This document shows, one piece after another, positions 33,266 to 42,973 of a stretch of 45,230 bases of DNA. Both the position numbers and the translations under genes were made by a program. Every line of letters begins with the position of its first letter. Position 1 is the stretch's first letter. This DNA is from Thiogranum sp. (GTDB taxonomy: Bacteria > Pseudomonadota > Gammaproteobacteria > DSM-19610). The stretch is taken from NCBI GenBank assembly GCA_024102665.1, contig JAGFJP010000077.1, positions 1 to 45,230 of the forward strand, read 5' to 3'. The notes beneath the pieces are model-generated. The model saw nothing but the letters and a program-made list of their open reading frames with translations, was not told the origin of the DNA and ran no database searches.

Positions 33266-34456
33266 ATGAGCCTGTTTGACAAATTTCAACCGATTATCGA
33301 AATCCGCGCCGAGCTGGAAAAGGCGGGCGTCATGCCGTTCGGCGCCGTTACGGAAAAAATCCTGTCGCCGACCGAAGCCATCGTCAACGGCCACAAGGTC
33401 ATACTGGCCGGCACCAATAACTACCTCGGTCTGACCTTCGACCCGGAATGTATCGCCGCGGCCAAACAGGCCGTTGAGGAACAGGGCACCGGCACCACCG
33501 GTTCACGCATGGCCAACGGCACCTTCGCCGAGCACGTCAAGCTGGAACAGGAACTGGCGGCATTTTTCGATCGCAAGCACTCTATCGTGTTTTCGACCGG
33601 CTACGCGGCCACCATGGGCATGGGTTCGACACTGGCCGGGCCCGGCGACGTCATCCTGATGGATGCCGACAGCCACGCCAGCATCTACGACGGCGTACGC
33701 CTGGGCGGCGCCGACATGGTGCGCTTCCGCCACAACGACACCGCGGATCTCGAAAAGCGCCTGCGCCGGCTCGGCGAGCGCGCCGCCAATACGCTGATCA
33801 TCGTGGAAGGCATCTACAGCATGATGGGCGACCAGGCCCCGCTCAAGGAAATCGCCGCCATCAAGCGCGAATACGGCGGCATGCTGATGGTGGATGAGGC
33901 GCACTCGCTGGGCATGCTCGGCGCGCACGGCCGCGGTGTCGCCGAAGCCGCCGGCGTCGAAGACGACGTCGATTTCGTGGTCGGCACCTTCAGCAAAAGC
34001 CTCGGTGCCACGGGCGGCTACTGCGTGAGCAATCACCCGGAACTGGAAGCGGTGCGGTTTGCCATTCGATCGTATATCTTCACCGCGTCGCCCTCGCCGT
34101 CGGTGATCGCCTCGACACGCGTCGCGCTGCGCCTGATGCAGGAACGTCCGCAACTGCGCGAGCGCCTCTGGGAGAACGCGCACCGGCTGCATGCGGGACT
34201 CAAGCGACTGGGGCTGCAGGTCAGCCCCCAGGTCAGTCCGGTGGTCGCAGTCACCATCAAGAACCGTGACCAGGCCATTGCCTGGTGGAATGAGTTGCTG
34301 CAGCGCGGCGCCTACGTGAACCTGGTAATGCCGCCGGCTTCGCCGACACGCGACAGCCTGCTGCGCTGCAGCGTCAGCGCTGCGCACAGCATCGAGCAGG
34401 TCGACCGCATCGTCGAGGCCTTCGCGGCCTTGCAGACCTCTGCCGCGGTCGGCTAG
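33266..34456 (+). CDS. spt: Serine palmitoyltransferase-type alpha-oxoamine synthase
   Basis: PLP enzyme that condenses an amino acid with an acyl thioester to a 3-keto sphingoid base, the committed step in sphingolipid synthesis. At 396 residues it has family length. PLP contacts are visible: the stacking His138 in DADSHASIYDG, Asp210 and His213 in VDEAHSLG, and the Schiff-base Lys244 in GTFSKSLGATGGY. ACP lies immediately upstream, which favours SPT over the close relatives KBL, BioF and HemA, usually found with tdh, bio or heme genes. The amino-acid choice (serine or alanine) cannot be read from sequence. Confidence 0.85.
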   Translation: MSLFDKFQPIIEIRAELEKAGVMPFGAVTEKILSPTEAIVNGHKVILAGTNNYLGLTFDPECIAAAKQAVEEQGTGTTGSRMANGTFAEHVKLEQELAAFFDRKHSIVFSTGYAATMGMGSTLAGPGDVILMDADSHASIYDGVRLGGADMVRFRHNDTADLEKRLRRLGERAANTLIIVEGIYSMMGDQAPLKEIAAIKREYGGMLMVDEAHSLGMLGAHGRGVAEAAGVEDDVDFVVGTFSKSLGATGGYCVSNHPELEAVRFAIRSYIFTASPSPSVIASTRVALRLMQERPQLRERLWENAHRLHAGLKRLGLQVSPQVSPVVAVTIKNRDQAIAWWNELLQRGAYVNLVMPPASPTRDSLLRCSVSAAHSIEQVDRIVEAFAALQTSAAVG

Positions 34457-35782
<1,326 letters not shown>

Positions 35783-35822
35783 CCCGGATTTGGTTCTTTG
35801 AACCCTTTCGGTGAAAAACAGG

Positions 35823-35850
35823 GTGTCATCTTCCGGTTTTCGTATATACT
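35823..35850 (+). promoter_or_regulatory. Candidate cspA promoter
   Basis: gtgtca (35823-35828) and tatact (35845-35850) are 16 bases apart, after the murA stop. A start near 35857 would give cspA a leader of about 170 bases, as is usual for cold-shock genes whose 5' UTR acts as a thermosensor. Confidence 0.4.
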
Positions 35851-36027
35851 GTCGGGGACAGGCGACCGAGCGATCCGACACTGCTGTCTTATGACGCCCT
35901 CGCCTGCATAACAAATTGATTGCACGTCCTCTAAGTCAACTCAGAAGCCCGTCCCGGTATCTCCTGTAAATCACCTTTTGAGATCTGCAATTAATTACAT
36001 GTTCTATTTTCCAGAAGGTAATTTTAA

Positions 36028-36234
36028 ATGACTACAGGTACCGTTAAGTGGTTCAACGAATCCAAAGGCTTCGGCTTCATCTCTCCGTCTGACGGCAGCG
36101 CCGATGTATTCGTGCACTTCTCCGCCATCCAGGGTGGTGGCTTCAAGTCGCTGACCGAAGGCCAGTCGGTGAGCTTCGACGTGGAAAAAGGCCCGAAGGG
36201 CCTGCAGGCCGCCAACGTTACGCTGGCGAGCTGA
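36028..36234 (+). CDS. CspA-family cold-shock RNA chaperone
   Basis: Single OB-fold protein of 68 residues that melts RNA structure. RNP1 (SKGFGFI) and RNP2 (DVFVHFSAI) are intact, and the opening [18 protein letters not shown] is typical. The leader from murA is long (245 bases) and AT-rich just before the gene, with GAAGG ahead of the ATG. An intrinsic terminator follows the stop. Housekeeping or cold-induced expression cannot be told apart from sequence. Confidence 0.95.
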   Translation: MTTGTVKWFNESKGFGFISPSDGSADVFVHFSAIQGGGFKSLTEGQSVSFDVEKGPKGLQAANVTLAS

Positions 36235-36258
36235 CCAGACCGGTCAGTGCCACACGAA

Positions 36259-36287
36259 AGAACCCCGCTTGCGGGGTTCTTTTTTTC
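36259..36287 (+). terminator. Rho-independent terminator after cspA
   Basis: The stem agaaccccgc (36259-36268) / gcggggttct (36271-36280) is followed directly by a run of T. It lies 24 bases past the cspA stop and separates cspA from the RRM gene. Confidence 0.92.
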
Positions 36288-36328
36288 CTGTGCCGGCGCA
36301 AGCCGGCGCGCTCTCATGAGGAGATGCT

Positions 36329-36598
36329 ATGAAGAAACTGTTTGTCGGCAACCTCCCGCAAGACGCAACTGAAGAATCCGTGCGCGCCATGTTCGCGGCG
36401 TTCGGCACGGTGCGTTCCATCAACGTGGCCTCGGACATCTTCACCGGTAAATGCAAGGGTTTCGGCTTCATCGAAATGGAAGGCCACGAAGCCCGTGCCG
36501 CGCAGGCGGCGCTGGACGGCAACATGACCGGCGGCGACCGGGGATTGCGCGTACGTTTCGAAGATCCGCGCGCAGCACGCGGCCGCGGGCGGCGCTAG
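36329..36598 (+). CDS. RRM-domain RNA-binding protein
   Basis: An 89-residue protein consisting of one RNA recognition motif and a short Arg/Gly tail (RAARGRGRR). RNP2 is KLFVGNLP (3-10) and RNP1 is KGFGFIEM (about 43-50). It resembles small bacterial RRM proteins (cyanobacterial Rbp type), which bind mRNA and are often cold-responsive. It has its own strong Shine-Dalgarno (gaggag, 36317-36322) and comes straight after the cspA terminator. Its stop overlaps the kdpE 3' end by four bases on the opposite strand. Confidence 0.92.
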   Translation: MKKLFVGNLPQDATEESVRAMFAAFGTVRSINVASDIFTGKCKGFGFIEMEGHEARAAQAALDGNMTGGDRGLRVRFEDPRAARGRGRR

Positions 36599-37296
36599 CG
36601 CTGCGCAGGAAGCGCCAGCCTGTAACCGACGCCCTGCACTGTAACAATGAAACGCGGACGCGCCGGATCGTCACCGAGCTTGTGCCTGAGTTGCCCGACC
36701 AGCACACGCAGGTAATGCGTTTCATTCTGGCGCCCGGCGTCCCACACCTCGCGCAGGATTTGCTGATGGGTCAGCACCTGCCCGGGGAATCTGACCAGCA
36801 TACGCAGCAGTTCGTATTCCTTTTTTGACAGGCGAACCGGGGTACCGTCGACACTGACCTCGCGATGGGAAAAATCGACGCGCAATCCCTGCGCTTCGAA
36901 CACCGTCGCCGCAGACATTGCGCCCTCGCTGCTGCGCAGCACCACACGAATACGCGCCATCAGCTCGCCGATGCCGAACGGTTTGGTGACATAGTCGTTG
37001 GCGCCTGCGTCCAGAGCCGCTATTTTCTCCGTCTCCATGGCGCGCACCGACAGCACGACGATCGGCACGCTCGACCACTCGCGCAGCCTCTGAATGAACT
37101 GCTGCCCGTCCATGTCCGGCAAACCGAGGTCGAGAATGACGAGGTCGGGCTTTTCGGAAGCGCACAACTCCAGGCCATCCTGACCGAGCCGGGCCTCGCA
37201 TACCCTGTAGCTATGAGCCTCGAGACTGATGCGCAGGAATTTCCGGATCTGCGCTTCGTCTTCGACGATGAGAATTGTGCCTTTCGAATCGCTCAT
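36595..37296 (-). CDS. kdpE: KdpE-type response regulator
   Basis: OmpR/KdpE-family regulator of 233 residues. The receiver domain has the acidic pocket VEDEAQ (12-14), phosphoacceptor Asp56 in LVILDLGLPDMDG and Lys105 in TKPFGIGELMARIRV, with a KdpE-like flavour throughout. The winged-helix DNA-binding domain begins about 130 and includes LTHQQILREVW and THYLRVLVGQLRHKLGDD. It overlaps the sensor gene by four bases. No kdpFABC operon is present; the nearest potassium gene is trkH. Confidence 0.9.
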   Translation of the reverse strand: MSDSKGTILIVEDEAQIRKFLRISLEAHSYRVCEARLGQDGLELCASEKPDLVILDLGLPDMDGQQFIQRLREWSSVPIVVLSVRAMETEKIAALDAGANDYVTKPFGIGELMARIRVVLRSSEGAMSAATVFEAQGLRVDFSHREVSVDGTPVRLSKKEYELLRMLVRFPGQVLTHQQILREVWDAGRQNETHYLRVLVGQLRHKLGDDPARPRFIVTVQGVGYRLALPAQR

Positions 37297-38810
37297 GCTG
37301 TGTCGCCCTCTCCGGGGCGGATGACCGGCAGAACGATGCGCATGCAGGTTCCTCGTCCATTGCGTCCGTCATGCGCAGTTATACTGCCGCCGTGCGCCAC
37401 TATCATCCCGCGGCAGATCGCCAGGCCCAGGCCGCTGCCCTGAAGACTGCCGCGGTCGCCATCACGCGCCGTGTAGAACATATCGAAAATCTTTTCCCGC
37501 TCACTGTCCGGGATGCCGGGACCTTCATCGCAGAGATCGATCTCCACACGGTCATTGCAATGGCGGGCGGCGATCAGGATGCGGCCGCCGGGCGGCGAAA
37601 AGCGGATCGCGTTGTCCAGCAGGTTGACCAGCGCCTGTTCGATCAGGACGCCATGCACCCAAAGCAGGGGCATCTCCGGTGCCACATCGATATCCAGGGA
37701 CAGGTCGTCCAGGGTGTCGCGCATACGATCCGCGGTACTGGCGATAATATCGTTGAGATCCACCCAGTCCCGCCGCAGCTGGAGACTGCCCTGGCCAAGG
37801 CGTGTCATGTCGAGCAGGTTCTGTATATGTCGATCCAGTCGTTGCGCTTCGCCCAGCACCGTCTCCAGCAACGTCTTGCGATTTTCTTCGCTGAAGGAAT
37901 CACCGTACTCCAGCACGCTCGAGGTGGAACCGATGATCGACGCGAGGGGGGTGCGCAGGTCGTGCGATACCGATGATAACAGCGCCGAACGCAACTGCTC
38001 GGTTTCCGACACCAGTCGCGCCTGTTCGAGGTCTGCCACCAGTTGCGTCCGGTCGAGAGCGATCGTCGCCTGGTCACAGAGACTGCGCGCGAGTCTCACC
38101 TGTTCCGCATCCATGCTGTCGGTATGAATGACTACCATGGCCATGCGTTGCCGGCTGGTGACAAGCTTCAGGAAATGACACGCTCCCAGTGCAAAGGGTC
38201 CGCGGAATTCCTCCGACCAGGCTGCTTCTATATCCGGCTGCGGCGCGGACATTGCCTGTCCCGCGCGGGCTCTCGACTCCGGCAGCCCCCGGTCATTCAC
38301 TATCAGCACCTCGACGCCGCTGTTCAATGCCTGCGCCAGGTAATCCGCCAGCGCATCCAGAACCTCTTCCGTACCCGCCGCCGACGACATGCGCCGGCTG
38401 AACTCGTAGAGATTCGATATCCGCTGCAGGGACAAGTGCCGCTCGGCCATTTCGCGGTGCATGCGGGCCGCCAGATTGCCGCTGATGGCCGCCATGAGCA
38501 AAAAGAACACCAGGGTCGCCACATCGCCCTCGTCCGTCACTTCGAAGGTGTAATAAGGTGACGTAAAGAAGAAGTTGAAAGCCAGGAAACTCAACACGCT
38601 GGCAAGCAGCGAAGGCCCCAGGCCGGTGCGGGTCGCGACAATCAATACACCGGTCAGAAACAGCAGCGACAGACTGGCGTGCGGCATCAGGCGGTCGACC
38701 ACAAAAGCCAGCCCGACTGTCGCGATCACCACACCGACCGCGCCGGCATAGGCGCGCGTCGCGCCAACAGCCGGGATCAGTGGGTTACGAATGTCACGGG
38801 TACGCTGCAT
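37293..38810 (-). CDS. Short KdpD-like sensor histidine kinase (DUF4118 + GAF-like + HisKA/HATPase)
   Basis: Membrane sensor kinase of 505 residues; E. coli KdpD is nearly 900. It contains the KdpD membrane domain DUF4118 (about 20-115, with VLSFLAFNFFFTSPYYTF), a GAF-like middle, the H-box SSVSHDLRTPLASIIG (His283) and the ATPase domain (NLLDNAIRFSPPGG, DEGPGIP, GSGLGLAICRG). It lacks the cytoplasmic N-terminal KdpD and Usp domains, so it may sense membrane or potassium state differently. ATG 38810 has GGAG upstream. It is divergent from trkH across a 240-base gap. Confidence 0.88.
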   Translation of the reverse strand: MQRTRDIRNPLIPAVGATRAYAGAVGVVIATVGLAFVVDRLMPHASLSLLFLTGVLIVATRTGLGPSLLASVLSFLAFNFFFTSPYYTFEVTDEGDVATLVFFLLMAAISGNLAARMHREMAERHLSLQRISNLYEFSRRMSSAAGTEEVLDALADYLAQALNSGVEVLIVNDRGLPESRARAGQAMSAPQPDIEAAWSEEFRGPFALGACHFLKLVTSRQRMAMVVIHTDSMDAEQVRLARSLCDQATIALDRTQLVADLEQARLVSETEQLRSALLSSVSHDLRTPLASIIGSTSSVLEYGDSFSEENRKTLLETVLGEAQRLDRHIQNLLDMTRLGQGSLQLRRDWVDLNDIIASTADRMRDTLDDLSLDIDVAPEMPLLWVHGVLIEQALVNLLDNAIRFSPPGGRILIAARHCNDRVEIDLCDEGPGIPDSEREKIFDMFYTARDGDRGSLQGSGLGLAICRGMIVAHGGSITAHDGRNGRGTCMRIVLPVIRPGEGDTA

Positions 38811-39050
38811 GGTTTGTGCTCCGGATGCATACGGCAACCCGGCATCAAGGGATTATGCGCACACTGCGGTCCTTCGAGTAATAAAAATTATGTAAATTTT
38901 TTACGCCTTTTTTATGTGACGGTAGCGGCAACGTCATCGATAATCCGCAAGCGTGACAACACAGAGCCTGTTTGCAAGACAAAACATCTGATTTTTTCGT
39001 ACCTGCAGGTCCGCCACTGATTACCCCGTGTTAACGGGCTTGAAGGTCAT

Positions 39051-40496
39051 ATGCACTGGCGCGCAATAATACGGCTGTTCGGCATTCTGTTGATGTTCTA
39101 CAGCCTGGGATTTCTTCCATCACTCGGCATCGCCCTCCTTTACAACGACGGTCAGTGGATGATATTTGCCACGTCTCTGCTCATCGCCGCGGCGGCCGGC
39201 CTGGTGCTGTGGTTTCCCAACGCCGCAGAGCATACCGAATTATCCGTTCGTGACGGCTTTCTTGTGGTGACCCTGTTCTGGGCGCTGCTGGGCGTGGTCG
39301 GCGCGCTGCCCTTCGTCCTCGGCCTGCACCTCGGTCTCACCGACGCCATATTCGAATCCGTGTCCGGCTTCACCACTACCGGCGCGACAGTCATCGTCGG
39401 GCTGGATCAGCTGCCGGCCTCCATCCTGTATCACCGGCAACAGATCCAGTGGCTTGGCGGCATGGGCATCATTGTGCTGGCGGTGGCTATCCTGCCCCTG
39501 CTGGGCGTAGGCGGCATGCAGCTGTATCGCGCGGAAGCGTCCGGGGTCGCCAAGCAGGAAAAAATGACGCCCAGGATCGCGGAAACCGCGCGCATGCTAT
39601 GGGTCATCTACTTTGCGCTGACCCTGGCCTGCGCGCTGGGCTACTGGGTGGCCGGCATGACGCTTTTCGATGCGGTCGGACACGCCTTCGCCACGGTCGC
39701 GACGGGCGGCTTCTCCACCCATGACGCGAGTATGGCTCACTTCGACAGCCCGGTAATCGAGACTATCGCCATTATCTTTATGCTGGCCGGCGGCGTGAAT
39801 TTCGCTATCCACTTTTTCGCCTGGCGGCGCCTGAGCGTTCAACCCTATTTAACCGACCCGGAAGTGCGCGGCTATGGATTGATCTTTGTGTTCTCGAGCC
39901 TGTTCGTTGCCGCGAGCCTGTACTGGGCCGGCGCCTACGCGGGCACCTGGGAGTCGTTACGCCATGCCACGTTTCAGGTGGCCTCCATTCTCACCAGCAC
40001 CGGTTTCGGTACCGCCACCTTCGCCGCCTGGCCGTTGCACGTGCCGTTGATACTCGTGATTCTTTCGTTTACCGGAGGATGCGGTGGCTCGACCGCAGGC
40101 GGTATCAAGGTTCTGCGCATTATCCTGCTCGCAAAACTGGGCCACAGGCAGCTGTTCAAACTCGCCCATCCGAGGGGCATCATTGTCGTAAAACTCGGGG
40201 CAAGGCCGGTATCGGAAGAGGTGCTCTATTCCGTGTGGGGCTTCTATGTGCTGTATATCATCGCTTCCCTGCTGCTCACTGTCGCCATGATGGCGGCGGG
40301 ACTGGATCTCGAATCCGCGTTCGGCGCCGTGGTCGCCACCATCAATCTGCTTGGACCCGGGCTGGGAGAAGTCGCAGGCAACTTTGCCACCGTCAGCCCC
40401 GCCGTCAAATGGCTGGGCGTCGTCGGCATGCTGATGGGGCGGCTGGAAGTTTTCACGCTGCTGATTCTGCTTATGCCGGCGTACTGGCGGCAATGA
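39051..40496 (+). CDS. trkH: Potassium uptake protein TrkH
   Basis: Inner-membrane K+ transporter subunit of 481 residues. The four selectivity-filter loops are seen: SGFTTTGATV, VATGGFSTH, TSTGFGTA and LLGPGLGE. It needs a TrkA partner, which is not in the window. ATG 39051 begins a hydrophobic, charged-flanked N-terminus. The AT-rich intergenic region towards the kinase contains gtaaattttttac (38892-38904), a small inverted repeat that could bind the adjacent KdpE. This neighbourhood suggests that the two-component pair controls trkH. Confidence 0.93.
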   Translation: MHWRAIIRLFGILLMFYSLGFLPSLGIALLYNDGQWMIFATSLLIAAAAGLVLWFPNAAEHTELSVRDGFLVVTLFWALLGVVGALPFVLGLHLGLTDAIFESVSGFTTTGATVIVGLDQLPASILYHRQQIQWLGGMGIIVLAVAILPLLGVGGMQLYRAEASGVAKQEKMTPRIAETARMLWVIYFALTLACALGYWVAGMTLFDAVGHAFATVATGGFSTHDASMAHFDSPVIETIAIIFMLAGGVNFAIHFFAWRRLSVQPYLTDPEVRGYGLIFVFSSLFVAASLYWAGAYAGTWESLRHATFQVASILTSTGFGTATFAAWPLHVPLILVILSFTGGCGGSTAGGIKVLRIILLAKLGHRQLFKLAHPRGIIVVKLGARPVSEEVLYSVWGFYVLYIIASLLLTVAMMAAGLDLESAFGAVVATINLLGPGLGEVAGNFATVSPAVKWLGVVGMLMGRLEVFTLLILLMPAYWRQ

Positions 40497-40523
40497 GCAC
40501 CCGCGACAAAGCCGGGGCTCGTT

Positions 40524-40736
40524 ATGACCGGACTTACTGAATCGGAACTGGCGTGCCTGAAAAGAATCGTGGACGATCAGTCGGCATTGTTTCCACCCTG
40601 CGCTCTATCCATTCTGGAACGCCTGGAATCCCTCGGCCTTATCGAGCGAGCTTTGTGTCTATGGTTGCCGCTGGAAATGCGGCGAACGCAGTACCGGCTT
40701 ACGGCGTCCGGACAGGCTGTGCTTCGGCGAGGCTGA
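40524..40736 (+). CDS. Small winged-helix-like protein
   Basis: A 70-residue protein, MTGLTESELACLKRIV..., that ends QYRLTASGQAVLRRG, the wing of a winged helix (compare MarR- or PadR-like C-termini). It is 28 bases after trkH in the same direction. No Shine-Dalgarno is obvious and no family is assigned. It may be a partial regulator or a small DNA-binding protein; function unknown. Confidence 0.5.
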   Translation: MTGLTESELACLKRIVDDQSALFPPCALSILERLESLGLIERALCLWLPLEMRRTQYRLTASGQAVLRRG

Positions 40737-40764
40737 CATCCGCCGCGGACAGCCGGACACCGCA

Positions 40765-41148
40765 CTATTTCCTGCCGATCAACTCGATGGGATAGCCGTC
40801 CGGATCGGAAACAAAAGCGATAATCGTCGTGCCGGCGTTCATGGGGCCTGCGTCGCGGATGATTTTGCCGCCACGCTGGCGGATCTGTTCCGTCGCCTCG
40901 TATACGTCATCTACTTCCAGCGCGATATGACCGTAGCCGGTGCCGGTATCGTAACTGTCGGTATCCCAGTTATGGGTCAGCTCGATCACCGTGTTATCCG
41001 CTTCGTCGCCGTAACCGACGAACGCCAGCGTGAACCTGCCGTCCGGATAATCCTTTCTGCGCAGCAGTTTCATGCCGAGCACTTCGGTGTAGAAGCCGAT
41101 GGAACGATCGAGATCGCCGACCCGCAGCATGGTATGGAGAATTCGCAT
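40765..41148 (-). CDS. gloA: Glyoxalase I (lactoylglutathione lyase)
   Basis: Isomerises the hemithioacetal of methylglyoxal and glutathione. It has 127 residues, the short Ni2+-dependent bacterial form. The metal ligands His5, Glu56, His74 and Glu122 fall in [19 protein letters not shown] and PIELIG. It is 24 bases downstream of argG on the same strand and may be co-transcribed with it. Confidence 0.95.
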   Translation of the reverse strand: MRILHTMLRVGDLDRSIGFYTEVLGMKLLRRKDYPDGRFTLAFVGYGDEADNTVIELTHNWDTDSYDTGTGYGHIALEVDDVYEATEQIRQRGGKIIRDAGPMNAGTTIIAFVSDPDGYPIELIGRK

Positions 41149-41172
41149 GATCGGAACTCCTGAACCTTTTGC

Positions 41173-42384
41173 CTAACGTTTCTTCCGCGCTGCGATACGC
41201 AGACGCAAGGCGTTGAGCTTGATGAATCCTTCGGCATCCTTCTGATTGTAGGCGCCCTGATCCTCCTCGAACGTCGCAATACGCTCGTCGAACAGCGAGT
41301 CGGTATCGGACTTGCGTCCAGCCACAATCACGTTGCCCTTGTACAGCTTGACGCGAACGCTACCGTTGACCGTCTCCTGAGAGGCGTCGATCATGGTCTG
41401 CAGCATTTTGCGTTCCGGACTCCACCAGTAACCGTTGTAGATGAGACTGGCGTAGCGCGGCATCAACTCATCCTTGAGATGCGCGACTTCGCGATCCAGC
41501 GTCAGTGACTCCATGGCGCGGTGGGCCTTGAGCATGATGGTGCCGGCCGGCGTCTCGTAGCAGCCGCGCGATTTCATGCCCACATAGCGGTTCTCGACGA
41601 TATCGTCGCGGCCGATGCCGTTTTCGCCGCCGATCCTGTTGAGCATCTCCATCACCTGCCCGGGGCTTACTGCCTTGCCGTCGATGGAAACGATATCGCC
41701 GCGCTGATAGCCGAGTTCGATGTAGACCGGTTTGTCCGGCGCTTTTTCCGGGGCAACCGTCCAGCGCCACATGTCCTCTTCGGGCTCCGACCAGGGGTCT
41801 TCGAGAATGCCGCCTTCATAGGAAATGTGCAGCGAATTGGCGTCCATGGAATAGGGCGACTTCCGGCCCTTCTTGAAGTCCACCGGTATGCCGTGTTTTT
41901 CGGCATAGGCCATCAGCGTTTCGCGCGACGTCAGATCCCATTCGCGCCACGGCGCGATCACCTTCACATCGGGCTTCAGCGCATAGGCGCCAAGCTCGAA
42001 GCGCACCTGGTCGTTACCCTTGCCGGTTGCGCCGTGCGATATGGCATCGGCGCCGGTTTCATTGGCGATTTCCACCAGCCGTTTGGCGATCAGCGGGCGG
42101 GCGATGGAAGTGCCCAGCAGGTATTCGCCTTCGTAGAGGGTGTTGGCGCGGAACATGGGGAACACGTAATCACGCGCGAACTCTTCGCGCAGGTCCTCGA
42201 TGTAGATTTCCTTGACGCCCATGCTTTTGGCCTTGGCGCGGGCCGGCTCGACTTCCTCGCCCTGGCCGATGTCGGCGGTGAAGGTCACGACTTCGCAGCC
42301 GTAGGTGTCTTCGAGCCATTTGAGGATGATGGAGGTGTCGAGACCGCCCGAGTAGGCGAGGACGACTTTATTCACTTTGGACAT
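41173..42384 (-). CDS. argG: Argininosuccinate synthase
   Basis: ATP-dependent condensation of citrulline and aspartate in arginine synthesis. The 403-residue protein is of the usual type, with the ATP PP-loop [17 protein letters not shown] (about 8-24), [15 protein letters not shown] about residue 119 and the [23 protein letters not shown] block. ATG 42384 lies at the end of a noncoding repeat-rich region, so its promoter must lie there. The gene precedes gloA. Confidence 0.96.
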   Translation of the reverse strand: MSKVNKVVLAYSGGLDTSIILKWLEDTYGCEVVTFTADIGQGEEVEPARAKAKSMGVKEIYIEDLREEFARDYVFPMFRANTLYEGEYLLGTSIARPLIAKRLVEIANETGADAISHGATGKGNDQVRFELGAYALKPDVKVIAPWREWDLTSRETLMAYAEKHGIPVDFKKGRKSPYSMDANSLHISYEGGILEDPWSEPEEDMWRWTVAPEKAPDKPVYIELGYQRGDIVSIDGKAVSPGQVMEMLNRIGGENGIGRDDIVENRYVGMKSRGCYETPAGTIMLKAHRAMESLTLDREVAHLKDELMPRYASLIYNGYWWSPERKMLQTMIDASQETVNGSVRVKLYKGNVIVAGRKSDTDSLFDERIATFEEDQGAYNQKDAEGFIKLNALRLRIAARKKR

Positions 42385-42476
42385 GGGTGCTTGTACCTTC
42401 GTATGTCTGGGTTGGCGCCGGCGGTCGGAAGCGGCGCTGGCGGATATTTTACTCTTGCGGGTGGCGGTTCATAGCC

Positions 42477-42564
42477 TTGCGGTACTGATCCGGCCCGTGC
42501 TTCAGCCTATGTTGATCGCGGGCTGTGGTGAGTCGGGGGTTGCGGTACTGATCCGGCCCGTGCT
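42477..42564 (+). repeat. 25-bp direct repeat, 63 bp apart
   Basis: Two identical 25-base copies beginning ttgcggtactgatccggccc occupy 42477-42501 and 42540-42564. The second copy leads directly into the left arm of the hairpin repeat at 42555, so the first copy may be the scar of a former element or a duplicated flank. Confidence 0.85.
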
Positions 42565-42731
42565 GCCCGACTTCCGGCCCCTGAGGCTTGCCCGCTACGC
42601 GGGTGCCCTGCGCTTCTCACGGTTTTCCGCGCTCGCTCAACTCGCTTCGCTCAGACAAACGCTCGCTTTATCGGAAAACCGCTGCGATGCTCGGCAGCGC
42701 CTACGGGGCCGGAAGTCGGGCAGCACGGGCC
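42555..42731 (+). repeat. Structured hairpin repeat, element 1
   Basis: Perfect 27-base outer arms (42555-42581 and 42705-42731, reading ggcccgtgctgcccgacttc... and its complement). An inner perfect stem cggttttccg (42620-42629) / cggaaaaccg (42672-42681). The joining segments hold ctgaggcttgcccgc, cctgcgcttctc and gctcagacaaacgctcgct. It matches element 2 in reverse orientation in the joining segments but not in the stems. Confidence 0.85.
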
Positions 42732-42769
42732 TTGGCCACGCTGTTCTGCTCACCGGCTGTATCCCGGGA

Positions 42770-42956
42770 GGGGTTTGGGTATACGCTTCCCGGGCGTAGG
42801 TGCAGCCGAGCATCGCAGGCGTTTTGCGAGTAGAGCGAGCGTCTGTCTGAGCGCATCGAAGATGCGCGAGTTTAGCGAGCGGCGCAAAACGCCGAGAAGC
42901 GCAGGGAACGCGCGCAGCGCGCAAACCTCAGCCCGGGAAGCGGATACCCAAACCCC
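42770..42956 (-). repeat. Structured hairpin repeat, element 2 (inverted relative to element 1)
   Basis: Outer arms 42770-42794 and 42932-42956 pair over 25 bases with one mismatch; the inner stem is ggcgttttgcg (42818-42828) / cgcaaaacgcc (42883-42893). On the minus strand its joining segments (ctgaggtttgcgcgc, cctgcgcttctc, gctcagacagacgctcgct, tgcgatgctcgg) align with element 1, while both stems have different sequence and keep pairing. Confidence 0.85.
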
Positions 42957-42973
42957 GACTCACCGCAGCCGGG

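Larger units (their letters stand above)
42385..42973. other. Noncoding, repeat-rich argG upstream region
   Basis: About 590 bases between argG (minus) and the E2-E3 gene (minus), with no gene. It holds a 25-base direct repeat and two oppositely oriented hairpin repeats, described separately. An outermost inverted pair, ggctgtggtgagtcgggg (42521-42538) against ccccgactcaccgcagcc (42953-42970, one mismatch), encloses them. The promoter of argG must lie between here and 42384 or within it. Confidence 0.7.

Noticed and set aside
42555-42956. CRISPR array or tandem repeats
   Set aside because: Only two copies, in opposite orientations, each a long hairpin with no regular spacers and no cas genes.
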